In this document: positions 28,186-39,912 of the stretch, one piece after another
Layout: every line of letters begins with the position of its first letter
Position numbering within the stretch: position 1 is the stretch's first letter
Assembly (NCBI GenBank): GCA_013423385.1
Contig: BLZA01000018.1
Location: 372,001 to 436,000 of the forward strand
Direction of reading: 5' to 3'
Source: Naganishia liquefaciens
Taxonomy: Eukaryota > Basidiomycota > Tremellomycetes > Filobasidiales > Filobasidiaceae
DNA: 64,000 bases
Program-made: the position numbers and the translations under genes
Notes under the pieces: generated by a model
What the model was told of the DNA's origin: nothing
The model's input: only the letters and a program-made list of their open reading frames with translations
Database searches by the model: none

Positions 28186-30623
28186 ATGATGAAGAGCAAA
28201 TCATGTAGCACCGGAAAGAAGCCTGCGGCGAAAAAGACAACAGCAACACCATGCGTCAAGAAAAGCTTGATTGATCCGCATCTTCCTGGCACATCTTCCT
28301 CACATCATGATTCGACAACAGATGAAAGGTGAGTCTCGATTGAGTGGCGCTTTAGGTTGCTTTACTAACGCTTAGTGCACCACAGTACCGTCTTGGAGGA
28401 CTACAAGGCCCAAGCAGCTGCCGTTCCCACCAAGCACGCCATCACGACCATGACGCGTCCCATCAAGCTCAAGCTTCGTCCACGACGAGAAGAGGACGCA
28501 GCCCAAGATCGTAAGCGTCTGTCACCTTTGGGAAAGCTTGTCAAAGTCACTGAGGAAGCTGATGGTGCTTGTGGCTCATCGACCTCAATAGGTAAGCCTG
28601 ATTACACCTTGCGCCCTCCCCCCACCTCCCCCCCCCCGACTGAATCTGATGCCGACATTGCTTTTCGCGATTTCCTCTCCCTTTCTCTGTCTGATCTCGG
28701 TGCAGCAGAATTCAGCGAGAAAGCAGAAGAAACTTCAGATGCAACAGAGACCATCATTGATTGGCGGAGGGCTCCGAGCGTTCACTCCGGCGAAGAACAG
28801 GCAACGCGTCTGGGATCAGGAGGGGAGCACGGCGCGCGTGGTCAAAATCAGCAGTTGAAGGACATGGCTGGACCTGAAAGAGAGATGTTGCAGAGTCATG
28901 GTACATCTGTGATAATGAACTCTTGCAGAACATCTCATGACACCTCCTATCTACAGAGTGTCGTCATCCTTTGGATAAAGTCGAACGACCGGCTTCGGAA
29001 CGACCCACGGTGTCTTGGCTTCTGAAGTATCCGAATCCTGCAAGTCATCTGTTTAACGACGAATAATGCCTCAAGCTGACCTATCACATAAAACCCCTTG
29101 CATGAATCGCCCCTGCAGCATGATGAACTACGACAGGACACTAAGGGCAAAGGGCGCGACGTCGCTGAACCAGCTCGACACGCTGCTCAAGGAACACCAG
29201 ATAATGCTGCGAACCCTCAAATCCAATCCATGTCAATTCAGATCAACAGCGGATACCTACCCTTGGCAAGCTGCGACCCTTACCCGCAATCTGCAGTCCA
29301 GCACATGATTCCTGGTACTGTAAGTTCGAACGGAGGTCAAATAGCATTTGACGTGAGTTATGAAAGATTGGAACATTCTTTACCGCGATGCGTGTTGATC
29401 TAGTCTTCCGGCGCTTACATAGGCATATGATTCTCGCTCTTTCTTAGGTAGACAATCGTATCAGCCTCTGAATCTCAATCATCCATCCTCGGGTGGTTTT
29501 GCCGTAACATCGGATGTGCACTCCTTATCTGCGAACCACCCTCCAATCGCAACCAATTCTCATCTCCGTTCCACATTGCCATATCAAGCCATTCAGAATC
29601 GAGAAATGAAACCAGCCGGCTCCATTGCCGTTGAGCATCGTGAAGGTTCCAAGGCATCAGTCATTACATCGCAGACGTCTGACTATGTCTCCTTGAATGG
29701 CTGTTTAGCATATCAATCTTCGATTTCAGCAGCATCGATGGCTGTTCCTTCGCTAGTGGAAGAGAGGTCCAGAAGCAAAAGCAGTATCACACCAACACCA
29801 GCCTCTTTGGGGATGCCACATCGAGCAGGACCATTCACACATGGTACTACTCATGAGATCGATCCCGCTCTGGCCAAGCGCGATTCTGTTCAATCGTCCT
29901 ATGGAGCTCACTTGGCAGACGGAAAAACGATGTATCTTGCAACGCAATCAGATCATCTATCTCGCCATCCACCCAAGCAGCCTTTTACGCATGCCGTCTA
30001 CTCCCAGCTTGAACCTATTCTCCTTGCGCCTCCGAGCAAAGCCGCCCAGATAGAACACCTCGTCTTCCACGTCTCGCCGCTATCTCATCTGGAAGAATGG
30101 GACTTCGCTTTCTATTTGGCATGTTGCTGGGACGGAAATCCGGCAATGCTGAGGTCTACCTGCGCGCTTTATCAGCAATGGGTCAGTAAGTAGCGCAAAG
30201 CGATTGAGCTTGACTGACAACCTTCCTACCATCTCATGACAGATCTCGGCTGGTTTGCAGCGAACCGAAGATCTCGTCAGCTATTTCTTATACTCTCAGC
30301 AATCAATCATGGCCAACATTCAACATTTCCGCAAGTCTCGTCCCGGCCGCATGTCCTTCAACCCAGCCAATCGACAATGCGATAATTGTTTTGGCACTTC
30401 CCCTACGCTTGTTCCACCTTCCAAGGAGAAACCCCCGCAGAAGCAAATTCGACTGTGTAAAGATTGCGGAAACGCGATGGCGACATTTCAAGATGACGGC
30501 AATTATTTCCACATTTACACGCTGGAAAGGAGAAAGCTCGTTGCCTTCCATGTCGAGGGGATTCACCGAACGTTGCGAGAGATGGGATTTCCAATCGAGG
30601 GGGGAGAGAGACCGAGCAGTTAA
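28186..30623 (+). CDS. Large Ser-rich protein with a degenerate GATA-like zinc finger
   Basis: Assembled from about seven exons. The basic N-terminus (MMKSKSCSTGKKPAAKK) is followed by PIKLKLRPRREED, a short exon reading HPLDKVERPASERPTVSW, then low-complexity Ser/Thr/Gln-rich text and the segment IEHLVFHVSPLSHLEEWDFA. The last exon contains CDNC, 22 residues, CKDC, then GNAMATF and a helical tail (RRKLVAFHVEGIHRTLREMG). C-x2-C-x22-C-x2-C resembles a GATA finger but the loop is longer and lacks the Trp-Arg core. Apparent splice joins include a GC-AG intron at 29040-29118 and a GTCAGT donor at about 30185. A DNA-binding regulator is plausible but unproven. Confidence 0.55.
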
Positions 30624-31148
30624 ACGGAGAGTCCTGCGAATGAAACATATTTCGCCGAGCGAAAGTCAAATGCAAAAGCTTGCGATGTGCGCAACCATGA
30701 TGAAGTAGCACTTCGAATCCTGCGTAGAGCTATAAGTCTTTTCTCTTTCGCCAATTTCCGTTTAGACTTGTACTTCGTATGCTGCAATCATTCCTGAGTT
30801 CATGTCAATGAACTTGACACGACAACCGAGATCGGTTTCGGCGTTAAGATTCGGAAAGGAATGATATGGGCATTGGCATGCCAGGAGATGTTGGAAGGGT
30901 CGAGTCGACTTGTCAATCTCCACTGCGGTTTGACGAGTCGACCTGTCAATCTTCACTGCGGTTTGAGGCCGAACAGCAAGCATCTCGGCTTAATTTGTAC
31001 CCAAAGGGCTCTCTTTCTATTACTGCTGGGGCCGCAGCTTCGATAAGTCCTTGACCGTCCCCCTCTTCCTCAGCAAAGGTTTCGTCCCGCTTGGTTGTAT
31101 TTCTATAGCCTATCAGTATACATGTAAATTCTCGGTAAAACATTGTCC
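30624..31148. other. Gap with an in-phase 33-bp duplication
   Basis: Between two convergent gene ends. A minus-strand frame at 30762-30983 contains the 33-bp duplication in frame (QTAVKIDRSTR then QTAVEIDKSTR) and a second at 30946-31182 contains an acidic stretch. They may be exons of an unresolved small gene, but I could not join them to a start. Confidence 0.35.
30901..30966. repeat. Tandem duplication, 33 bp x 2, two mismatches
   Basis: Two adjacent 33-bp units (30901-30933 and 30934-30966) differ at two positions. The length is a multiple of three. Confidence 0.93.
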
Positions 31149-32299
31149 CTATTTCATTCCCAACTCGTCGAAGGTGTCCCAAAACAAGGAACGCTTCCGC
31201 TCTCTCAATATCGAGAAGTACACAGATGTCTTGACGATGTCAACTCGAGCTGCGGCTCTTGAGGAGAGGAATTTGTTCCGCCAAGGCCGGGAACGGTTGA
31301 TGTCATCACACGCGCTGTGTCGGTTATAAGATCGAAGACCAGTTTTGCGGTCTGTGTCTGTTGATCAGAGTTATGGACACGTCCCAACCTCCTCTTCTCC
31401 AGCCGTATCCCTCATTCAGTCGCCTCCAGACCCAAATACTTCACGTGGTCTTCGTCGTCGCACGTCTTGTTGAAGATCGGCCCATGATCGCGTTTTCGCG
31501 GCACGCCAAGTGGGCAGAGGCAGTATCGCATCCCAAGAATCCGTGTCAGTCTCGACGCTAGCCACCATGTCCACCTCTGCTCCCGTCTCCGAGTCGGAGT
31601 ACGTTTCCATTTCCCTGGAGGTCCTTTTGGACCGACTTAGTAGCTGTCAGCTGCTCATCACACCCTATGCACGAAACCGCAAGCTTACTTTTCTAACGTC
31701 CCAAGGGCCAATTTGCTGACTTCCGGAGGTGTCACGTCGGCGTTTGTCTCTTGGATGATTGGCAGAGATGTCAAAGTCTTCACTATAGGCACGTGATCAT
31801 CGTCAAGCGTCGGCTTCCATGACCCGGGGTCAGTAACGGCCTATTCGGGGAAACATTTGAAACAATCTTACCAGAGGGCTGTCAGGTAAAGGCGTCAGAG
31901 GCGAGTCTGTATCGAAGGTATCTCCTGCTCTTCCCACCACTTCGGCATATTGTGCATTCTCATCCTCAAGGTCTCTGGGCGGCCGCATCTGCTGCGCGGG
32001 CTCGGTGTCGGAATCATGATGCGGACTCGTTACGCCTGCAAGGCCTGTCCTGTCGCTTCATCCTCGAGGTTGCGTTCGGCCGGGGGGAATCGTCGTTGAG
32101 ATCCAAGTTGATAATGATATGTTGCTGAACCGTAAAGCTCGCTTCGGATCTTCTAGATAGGCATGGTGAATGAGCAATCAAGCGAGGCGTCAAGGGGGAA
32201 TGGCCCAAGACAGTAGACCACTCACGGTGTGGGCTCTCCGCCGTAGAACCTCCTGGTAGGGATACTTACCTTTAATTCTTCTCGTATGACGGTACGCAT
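31149..32299 (-). CDS. Acidic protein with a conserved-looking C-terminus, unknown
   Basis: Several exons. A suggested start is MRTVIREELKVSIPTRRFYG (32299), about 113 bases after a TATATATATA run. Then come HHDSDTEPAQQMRPPRDLED, FDTDSPLTPLPDSPL, PTLDDDHVPIVKTLTSLPII, ETDTDSWDAILPLPTWRAAK and a basic stretch. The end reads FLSSRAAARVDIVKTSVYF, then SILRERKRSLFWDTFDELGMK. The consistent amino acid make-up across splice joins supports a real gene. I do not recognise it. The first intron is unusually long for this window (about 180 nt), and an upstream coding exon reaching 32687 is possible. Confidence 0.5.
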
Positions 32300-32732
32300 C
32301 GGGAAAGGGCGCGGAAGAGCTTCATCGGTGTCGATCACGACATTCTATTCTGCGTGATTCAAGTTCAGGGGAACGATTCTACGGGGAAGATACTCAGCGA
32401 AAGCGCAGGCGTATATATATAATAACGTCGAGTTCTCCTATGACTTCCACTCGATCAGCTGATCCTATTCTGCCGACAGCACGATACCCTGCACTGGCAG
32501 GACAGCCTCGGGCACGCACAGGCAAGGACACAAACCCCGACCACCCCTCCGACCTTACCTGAAACGCACCTGAGACATCCATAGAAGACTCCGGCATGAC
32601 GCCACTTCCGGCCGATAGGAGGAATTCTGCCTGATCTCCCGGGGCTGTCGTACACATTCTTGCGTGACACTCGTCGCTTGTTATCATGCGATGGAAGTCA
32701 TATGACGTCTGGCGCTACAACTACAGATTCCG
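32300..32732. other. Short gap downstream of CysRS
   Basis: About 430 bases between two minus-strand genes. It contains a TATATATATA run and an open minus-strand frame at 32394-32687 (starting MITSDECHARM) that may be an extra 5' exon of the downstream gene. Confidence 0.35.
32412..32421 (-). promoter_or_regulatory. Possible TATA box of the gene at 32299
   Basis: An alternating TA run of ten bases lies about 113 bases upstream of the proposed ATG at 32299, similar to the spacing of the other two TATA boxes in this window. Confidence 0.35.
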
Positions 32733-35697
32733 TTATATGACCGCTCCATTCTTGTTCACTTCATTCAGCCACTCCTGATGAAGCTTGGCCTGGATATCCC
32801 TATCCTTTTTGAACTTCTTGCTCTTCGCCTTGCTCAATTCGACACCTTCTCCGTCCTTGGTCGGGATGCCTTCCGCATCCCATTCCGAGTAGAGACCTTC
32901 GGCGACGTTCGGCGGCTTGTACATCTCGGCTGGGGAGAGCTTGCCCTTCTCGAGCTTTGCCAGTCGCTTGGCCTCTGCCTCCTTTGCTGCTGCTGCCTTT
33001 CGCGCTAGCTTGGCTTCTGCTGCTGCCTTCTTCTCATCCCGTGCCCGGCGAAGTTCCTCTGCCGGTGCAAGTTTGACCAAGGCATTTCCGTCTACAAAAG
33101 TCGGTCAGCAGACGCATTCTAGCTTTGAGCTGTCTTCAGCATACCTTCTTGGTCGTCAAGGGCAACGCCGAGATCGATCAACTCGTTGTCACGAAGCCTG
33201 TCGCACAACTCGAGAATCTCTTTGCTGTTGGCTCCCTTCAATGCCAAGCGTCGGACTTCATCACGGAACGATGAGAGGACTCGCAGATAGGGCATCAAGG
33301 TGGCATCACGCTAAAGATCAGGGAAAGAGAGCTGAGCATAGCATTCCGACTAACTCGACAAGGCAACTCACATCAACACCAGCACCAGCATCCGTCGTCA
33401 CCTCTCCCCACCCGATCGCGCCCTCCTGCAACACCGCCGGTCCCTCACCTAACCCAAACATCCGTAACATGCGCGTGATCCATTCGGCGCTCGTTCTCAG
33501 TGCCGAAATATTCTGCGGACGAGGACGTGCTTGCAGGTAGACATTGGTGGAGCTGACCAGCGACAGCAAGACATCAAGGGCTTCTGGAGTGTTGAATGAA
33601 TCGCACAACGCAGCCCTGAAGGCAGCCTGAGCTTTCTGCAAATCGGCGATGAGTTGCTTTTCTGGTTGATCGTAATAATGTAGGCCATCCGATGGCGCGT
33701 TCCGGCTTTCAAAATCGCTGATTTTCGCCTTGACGTTTCGGAAGAAGTTGTTGAACGTTTCTTCGATGTTGTCTACGCCGGATCGAACGGCATCTGTCAG
33801 GTCCATCTTGTTGCTCCAAAGCTGGTTCATGAATGCCAGGCGTAACTGTCGAGGACTGTAGGTCTCCAAAGCTTGCTACAGAAGTGGCTGTCAGTATAGC
33901 TCGACATTACGCTTCAGAACAGACTCACCTCGACAGTGATAAAGTTCTTCAGAGACTTGCTCATTTTGAGTCCCTGAATATGCAGATGCCCCGTATGCAA
34001 GAAGTAGTTGACCCATTGCCGGCAGTCGTGATAAGCCTGAATCGAACTTCTTGTCAGTAGATTCCTTCACGGCTCAGTAGCGCGCGCACCTCTGACTGTG
34101 CAATTTCGTTGTCGTGATGCGGGAACATCAGGTCAACTCCACCCGAATGGATGTCCATCTGCTGTCCCAGAATCTCGCTCGCCATGACCGAGCACTCGAT
34201 ATGCCATCCGGGCCTTCCGGGACCCCAAGGCGATGGCCAGGTCGGCTCTCCCGGCTTGCCGGATTTCCAAAGCGCGAAATCTGATGACGACCGTTTGCCC
34301 TGACCTGTGGTGAGGGATCCTTCGCCGTCTTCGAGCAATTCACGGTTGCCCTTGCTCCACGGCTGTAGCTTGGCGTAGACGTGTTCCCACTCCTCGTCCT
34401 CTGCGGTCTTGCCATCAGCCTTGCCCTTTCCCTTCTTGGCCTTGGCTCCCTCGAATGCTCCGACGTCAAACCAAACGTTTCCATTTTCCTCGTATGCGAA
34501 TCCGTTGCTGATGATCTTCTCCACGAAGGCAACGATTTCTGGAACGTATTCGGACACACGGGTGATAATATCGGGAGGAAGGACGTGCAGCTTTTCCATA
34601 TCCGAAAAGAAGGACTTTTCCCAATATGCCGCGAGGGATCGGAAGATTGCTGGATCCGTGACGGTGCGGCCGTCCTTCTTGTCCAACCACCATGACAGGA
34701 TGTCTTTTGCGGAGTCGATCAAGGATTTTGGATCATTGCTTTGAGTGAGACCGGTGAGGGCGGATTGCTGATTGACCGTCATTGGTCGATTTCGACAGGA
34801 TTCTCCAACACGGACTCACCAGACTACCTAAGATCAATCCAAACTTTTCCTCTTTCGCTCGAGCCTCCTTCCTCCATGTCTCGTCACTCGCATCCCGCTT
34901 CTGCAGCCTTTGAAACACGGCCACCAAATCTTCCCCTTCCTTTGGCTTATCAGCTTCGGCCAAACACTTGACGAGCTTGGACTGGAAGTAGGCGTCCCAT
35001 GCTTGTTTCACGTCGGATTTCAGCGAGTCAGAGAGATTCGGGTGGTTTTTCCTGTAGGCTTCGAGAAGGTGTTGTTCTCGAGCGCGGATGATGATCTGGG
35101 CATGTAAGGGAATGCGCCGACATGTACCAGATGCGACTCACCTTGTCCTCGATATCCGTCACATTCATCACAAAATTTACCTCGTAGCCAAAGTAGTCTC
35201 GCAGAATTCTCCGGATCATGTCCTGAGTCAGGTAATTCCTGAGAGAGAAGCGATCAGCCCGTGAGGCTTAGCAGTCAAATAGGAACACCGTACCTGGCAT
35301 GGCCCATGTGAGCCGAATCATAGACGGTCGGCCCGCAGTTATACCAATCGACCCGCTTCCCATGCATCGGCATGAACTCATTCTGAGAACAGGCGATATC
35401 ATAAGCATTACAGCACAACATGCCCGTGATGGCACACACCTTTGTCCGGGTCAGCGAATTCCAAACCTTCAGTTTCGGCTCCTGCTCAGCCGGCACGGGC
35501 ACCTGCCATTTTGGCTGCTGCACCTTTTCTGTTGTGACCATACTGTGATGAGTTTTTAGGTGTCGAACGGTAGAGTGGGTCCTGACGGCACTGAAGTACG
35601 AGTTTCCGGCGATTTGCTGAGCTCGGCTGACGCGTGTTGGGCAGAAGAACGCACGAAAAGTGAGGCGGAGGACGGCGGTTCCAATGGGCAAATGCAT
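32733..35697 (-). CDS. CRS1: Cysteinyl-tRNA synthetase, probably cytosolic and mitochondrial
   Basis: Charges tRNA-Cys. The class I HIGH motif appears as HMGHAR after [12 protein letters not shown], and the KMSKS loop as [10 protein letters not shown]. Zinc and active-site regions read [26 protein letters not shown] and [20 protein letters not shown]. The eukaryotic C-terminal extension is Ala/Lys/Glu-rich ([20 protein letters not shown]) and ends in SPAEMYKP...GAVI. The first ATG (35697) opens an Arg/Ser-rich, acid-free leader ([20 protein letters not shown]) typical of mitochondrial targeting; a second ATG at 35541 ([12 protein letters not shown]) starts the cytosolic form. The first has T at -3 and the second A at -3 with G at +4. 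A TGACTCA site lies 115 bases upstream. Confidence 0.95.
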
Positions 35698-36167
35698 GCA
35701 GCAGCGAAGTTGCTTGCCTGACTTTTGTCCCGTCTTATGGCGGAGCTGGACACAGGATGCGAGATGCAGGACGGGAAAGTTAAGGCAGCATCTACGAGAG
35801 CTTGTCGCATTTGACTCAGAATTCGATCGAACGATATGACGTGTCTAATTAGGTCTGATTCGCCTTTGTATGGTCAGAATGGTCTTGCATTCAAGCGTCG
35901 ACGATGGTCTGCGACGGAGACCGTTGCGCTCTCTGCGTCATGGTACTGATCTGATGACTATGTTGCAGAAGTTCGGGGGTGTGACATTTCCAGAAAGACA
36001 ATATCACGGTACTACCGCTTGTTGCTCTTCCGCTTCCCCGCAGCAGCGCTCAACGCTTGTAGTCCCATCTTCAGATATCCATTCCTTCTTTTCCTTCTCA
36101 ATTACGAGCTTCCATAGGGCTGATCCAATTTGGCTCTTCTCCACTCCATGCATACGCAGACAGAAGC
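35698..36167. other. CysRS promoter and 3' flank of the CX9C gene
   Basis: About 470 bases. It carries the TGACTCA site at 35812-35818. An out-of-frame ATG near 35810 could open a leader frame if transcription starts that far upstream. Confidence 0.4.
35812..35818. promoter_or_regulatory. TGACTCA site upstream of CysRS
   Basis: A perfect Gcn4/AP-1-type core 115 bases before the first ATG of an aminoacyl-tRNA synthetase gene. Synthetase genes are classic targets of amino-acid starvation control in fungi; use here is inferred. Confidence 0.5.
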
Positions 36168-36715
36168 CTACGAGCTTTTCCCCTGACTATCCGCCATGGC
36201 AAACACCCTCTCGCAGCAATTCCACAGTTCACTCAACGTACCGGAACACCGTTCTTGCGTCTGTTCGTCCGAGAGCTTATCCTGCGATGCTGAGCCGAGG
36301 CATGAAGAGTATGTTTGGATCTGAGTGTAGCATTCTCGCTTGAGAAGGGGAAGATGCGGGACGCTGGAGAAAAGGCGAGATTGGCATTGCTGTGGTTTTG
36401 GCAACTCTTTTTAGGTAAGACAGACCTGTTGTCGGCGCAGACGGTCAAGTCGTTCGATTCTTTACGGCAGATATTCGACCAGTCTCCATCCTGATTTTTC
36501 AGCACACACTGCAAATATCCACCAGAAGATCAGTACCAGTACAAGGCCACAGTCAATGATAACTCACCTGTTGGTATGCGGCTAACTGTTCCGCGCACTC
36601 TAAGCGAAGAAGTCCAGGATAAAGGTCAGATAGGGGTCTGGCAGGGCGATGACTGATGACCAAACCAATCATGCATGAACGTACTGGAAGCTACAACATT
36701 GTACGAGAGATCCAT
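36168..36715 (-). CDS. Double twin-CX9C protein (CHCHD5-like)
   Basis: Four exons read MDLSYNVVASKCAEQLAAYQQ, CVLKNQDGDWSNICRKESND, LTVCADN, then SVPHLPLLKRECYTQIQTYS and so on to SQGKSS. Four Cys pairs with nine residues between them are visible: C-AEQLAAYQQ-C, C-RKESNDLTV-C, C-YTQIQTYSS-C and C-SGTLSELWN-C. That makes two CHCH units, the layout of human CHCHD5. Such proteins are folded by Mia40 oxidation in the mitochondrial intermembrane space. Introns start GTACGT, GTGAGT and GTCTGT. No cleavable presequence is expected or seen. Confidence 0.82.
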
Positions 36716-37473
36716 TTTTGACGATCTTGCTAAATCCAAGGTTGATCGGTCGGTTACAGGTCTTGAGCGCTAGATTAACGTGCTCTGTAGGCTCAAAGAC
36801 TTGCGTAGCAAAGAGACAGATTTCCGGTTATAGATGGGTTCGCTGTGATGGCGGTGAGCCTAGAGTTTGCCAGGAATTTCACGAAGAAATGGAGAGCATG
36901 GGCCATCCTCGATCGTCGCACATCTGAGACATTTCGGCGAGAGGGCAAATAATGCGAAGGCTTTGTCAACTTGAATTCCAATTTGAATTCCGAGCAACAC
37001 CTGCTACTAGTCTATACGAATGAGGCAGAGTGGATGCTGACCAGGAACCCTCATGCAGTAACATCATCGTCTTAATTCCCATATTGTGACTTGGATGCCA
37101 CTCAAGTACTGGAGATCGACAGCATCTGCAACCGCGCTGCGGTAGGCGCGGGTGGCTTTCTCGAAAATGAAGATTCGGCATCATCCACCTAATAATTCCC
37201 ATTACTAGTTGTTCCGACAAGCAGGACGCCCATTCGCATAATTACTATAAGGATAGATGGCAATGTTCCTCACTTCACCTCAAATGTCGGTTGATCGGCG
37301 ACAATGCATGGTCAACCGTTGACCCCGGATCACTGACGTCAACGCCCAATGATGGCACGACAAAACTCTGTTCAAATGACACGGCGCTTGGAGTGGAAGT
37401 ACCGTCGCTCATCTGCTAAGCGTAGCTTGGCAATGAACACGGCGTATGGTATCACTGCCTTCAGATAACGTGA
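36716..37473. other. Intergenic region
   Basis: About 760 bases upstream of the CX9C gene and downstream of BTB gene 2. Nothing coding; a short TTGAATTCC near-repeat at 36968-36990 only. Confidence 0.4.
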
Positions 37474-38601
37474 TCATGATATGCATCTGGACGATTCAAG
37501 CTCCGCTTCAATCTCCCTGATCACGCCCACAAACCTCTCTGCCGAGCCAGACCAGTCTGGGAACCCTGCCGAAAGCTGTACAAAAGTCTTCTGATATGCC
37601 AAAGCACCTTTCAAGCCAAGATCGAGATAGAAACGCAATGTCATGTTGGACGGGAGTAGCATGAACGCCTTGCGGTACGATGTGCTTTGATCGCGGTGAT
37701 CCCGAAGCATGTACTTTGCGTCGAAAGCTTCGTCGCCTGTTCTTTCCTGGAAACCCACAGCAATGGCCGCTTTGGCCAATTCTTCATCGAATATCGAATT
37801 ATTGCACGCCAGAATCAAGGCTGCAATAGGATTTTCCGTGACCCAGGACTTGCAAACTCTAGTAAACCATGGTTGATGCCGGTCAAGCTGATACTTCTGC
37901 ATGACTTTATACAAAATTTCGGCTTGACTCCAGCTGGTGCACTGGTTGACGGCTTGCTGCGGCTCTCCGGCGATGATCTTCAACATCAGCGCGAAGTCTT
38001 CGGAATTTTCCGCGATCGGAATGGGTCGACTTTCAGAAAAGGAAGGTATAGATTCGGATAACATTTCTCGAAAAAAGTCGCTGAAGAACCACAGGTAGTC
38101 AGTCATCGTCTCTACTGCTGAGGCATCGGCTTACCTATTCGCCTTTAGGTAGAAATCTTCGATCCGGAAAACTACGTTATCGAAGGTTTTGATATTGACG
38201 ACCGAGTTTGTCCTTATCCTGAGCTGAAGGCAATCGCAGGAAGCTGCTATGCTGTCGATTTTTTTCGGGCCGGTCGGAGTATTGTCTGGGTCCTCTTCAA
38301 GGGGCTCCAAATCGCATCTAATTTCGTTTAGTGACATCTCTATAACGGGTATTGAGAGTCGCTTGTGTTCCAGCAATGCAATCACATCCACATCGCAAAT
38401 GGATAATATATATGTTGTGGGGTGGTCATGGCGGATCTCGCCGAGATCCTGCAGCTTAAATATCAGGGGCAAGGACTCCTTTGTAGCCTCCGTGCAAGTA
38501 GGCTTCCTTCTTTGGTCAAGTCCGTGATGTTTCCTTTGCCATTCTGTGTACAGCCCCTGGCAACGGCGATTCGTAGTCAATGGAGAAGACTTAGATATCA
38601 A
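37474..38601 (-). CDS. BTB/POZ-like domain protein, copy 2
   Basis: Paralogue of the gene at 15939-17006. Exon 1 ends NVVFRIEDFYLKANR; the intron (donor GTAAGC, acceptor TTCTTCAG) leads to SDFFREMLSESIPSFSESRP. Shared blocks are AENSEDFALMLKIIAGE, YKVMQKYQLDRHQPWFTRVC, ENPIAALILACN and a C-terminal helix. The N-terminal part differs strongly from copy 1: it is longer and includes LIFKLQDLGEIRHDHPTTYI, which resembles a second degenerate BTB-like strand-helix unit. The phase-2 intron sits at the same residue in both copies. Function is unknown. Confidence 0.72.
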
Positions 38602-39912
38602 GATATAATCGACGACTCTCGTTCGGGAATCGATAATCTCGGACGGCTTGCAGCCTCGACATTGCGCCCTGCCGTACTGAATGTAGCTAGTGCTGTGTTC
38701 GCCTTGTTAACGCCACCCCTCCTGTCTTCTCTGCTAACGTTAAGTATTGCACATCTCGAACTCGCCAAAGAAACACTCATCGGGCGCCTTGTATGTCTTG
38801 ACTTGGTGGGCAATAGTTCCCAAGGATTATTGGGAATGTTTCGTAATCCCTTGTTCAGCGAATGAGAATTGAAGCACCCGCTGAGAAATTGGCTATACTA
38901 ATTGCTGGGGAAGAACTGTAGGCTTTGAGTGGCAATTCGGATACCTCGTGACCGCTTGAACTCGAAATTTGCTCCGGCGACGCTTATACCGCGGCCGACA
39001 CAGAAAGGAGGCGGGTTTATTTCGAATAGGTCTGACTGAATGCGCAGGGTCTAGAAGGGCGAATCAAGAATTGTTTTAGATCCTGTTGGGTCATGTTTCC
39101 ATAGATATGGTTGTTGCTCGGCCATCTAGACTGCTCTCATCTGCTCGTTCACCACTCCATTTGCCCAGACTCGCATCATGACGTTGGTCAAAGTCTTGAA
39201 GCTTGAAGGAGAGTGTTACTAAGTAGACATCCGGCTCACCTTTTTTGCGACACGAAAGAGATAGAGGATCAGAATTTGAAGCCGGTGTCATCATACCTGA
39301 CTTCCCTGGCACTATCTCTTTCCGGGAGCCCGGCAATGAAGTTTTGGACCGCAAAACTCCGTCTGAAGCGAAGAGCAGTGATAAGAATGTTAGACAGAAT
39401 CTCCGCGGGTGCTTAATCTAATTCAGGCGAGTGAATCCCGATGTGTTGCCACTGTGGAGAGCTCCAATTTGCTCAAGAGCCCTTGGGTCATACGGAAATA
39501 GCTCACAGCAACAGGATTACTTCGAGCAGGCATGCCAGACTTATCCTCAGCGACTATGCATCATCGGAGAGGACTACGTAACCTCTTGATCGCGGAAAGA
39601 GAATGTTATGTTTCATCAATCTGCAGGTCTGCCTCATGACCAAGCACACAAGGCGAGTTTGCGTAGATTTGCATTCTTTGTTATGCCTTCTCCGAACATT
39701 CCTTTGCGGTTCATATGGCACCCCTGCTATATCCCTTCGAGATTCCTTTGAATGACTCCTACAAGAACTTCCTCTTTGTATAAACCCGTACAAATCGCTG
39801 AAATCGGTTACGTTAAACGAGTCTTGGCAGACCAGGCCGCATTACATTATCGTCTCATCTCAGGTTCCCAAACGAATATGTTCTTCTGCTATCACATGGA
39901 ACTCCACATGTC
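38602..39912. other. Intergenic region, 1.3 kb
   Basis: Overlapping frames occur at 38422-38865 (+) and 38598-38813 (-). Neither has a recognisable domain; the minus one could be a non-conserved 5' exon of BTB gene 2. The remainder shows nothing. Confidence 0.35.
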
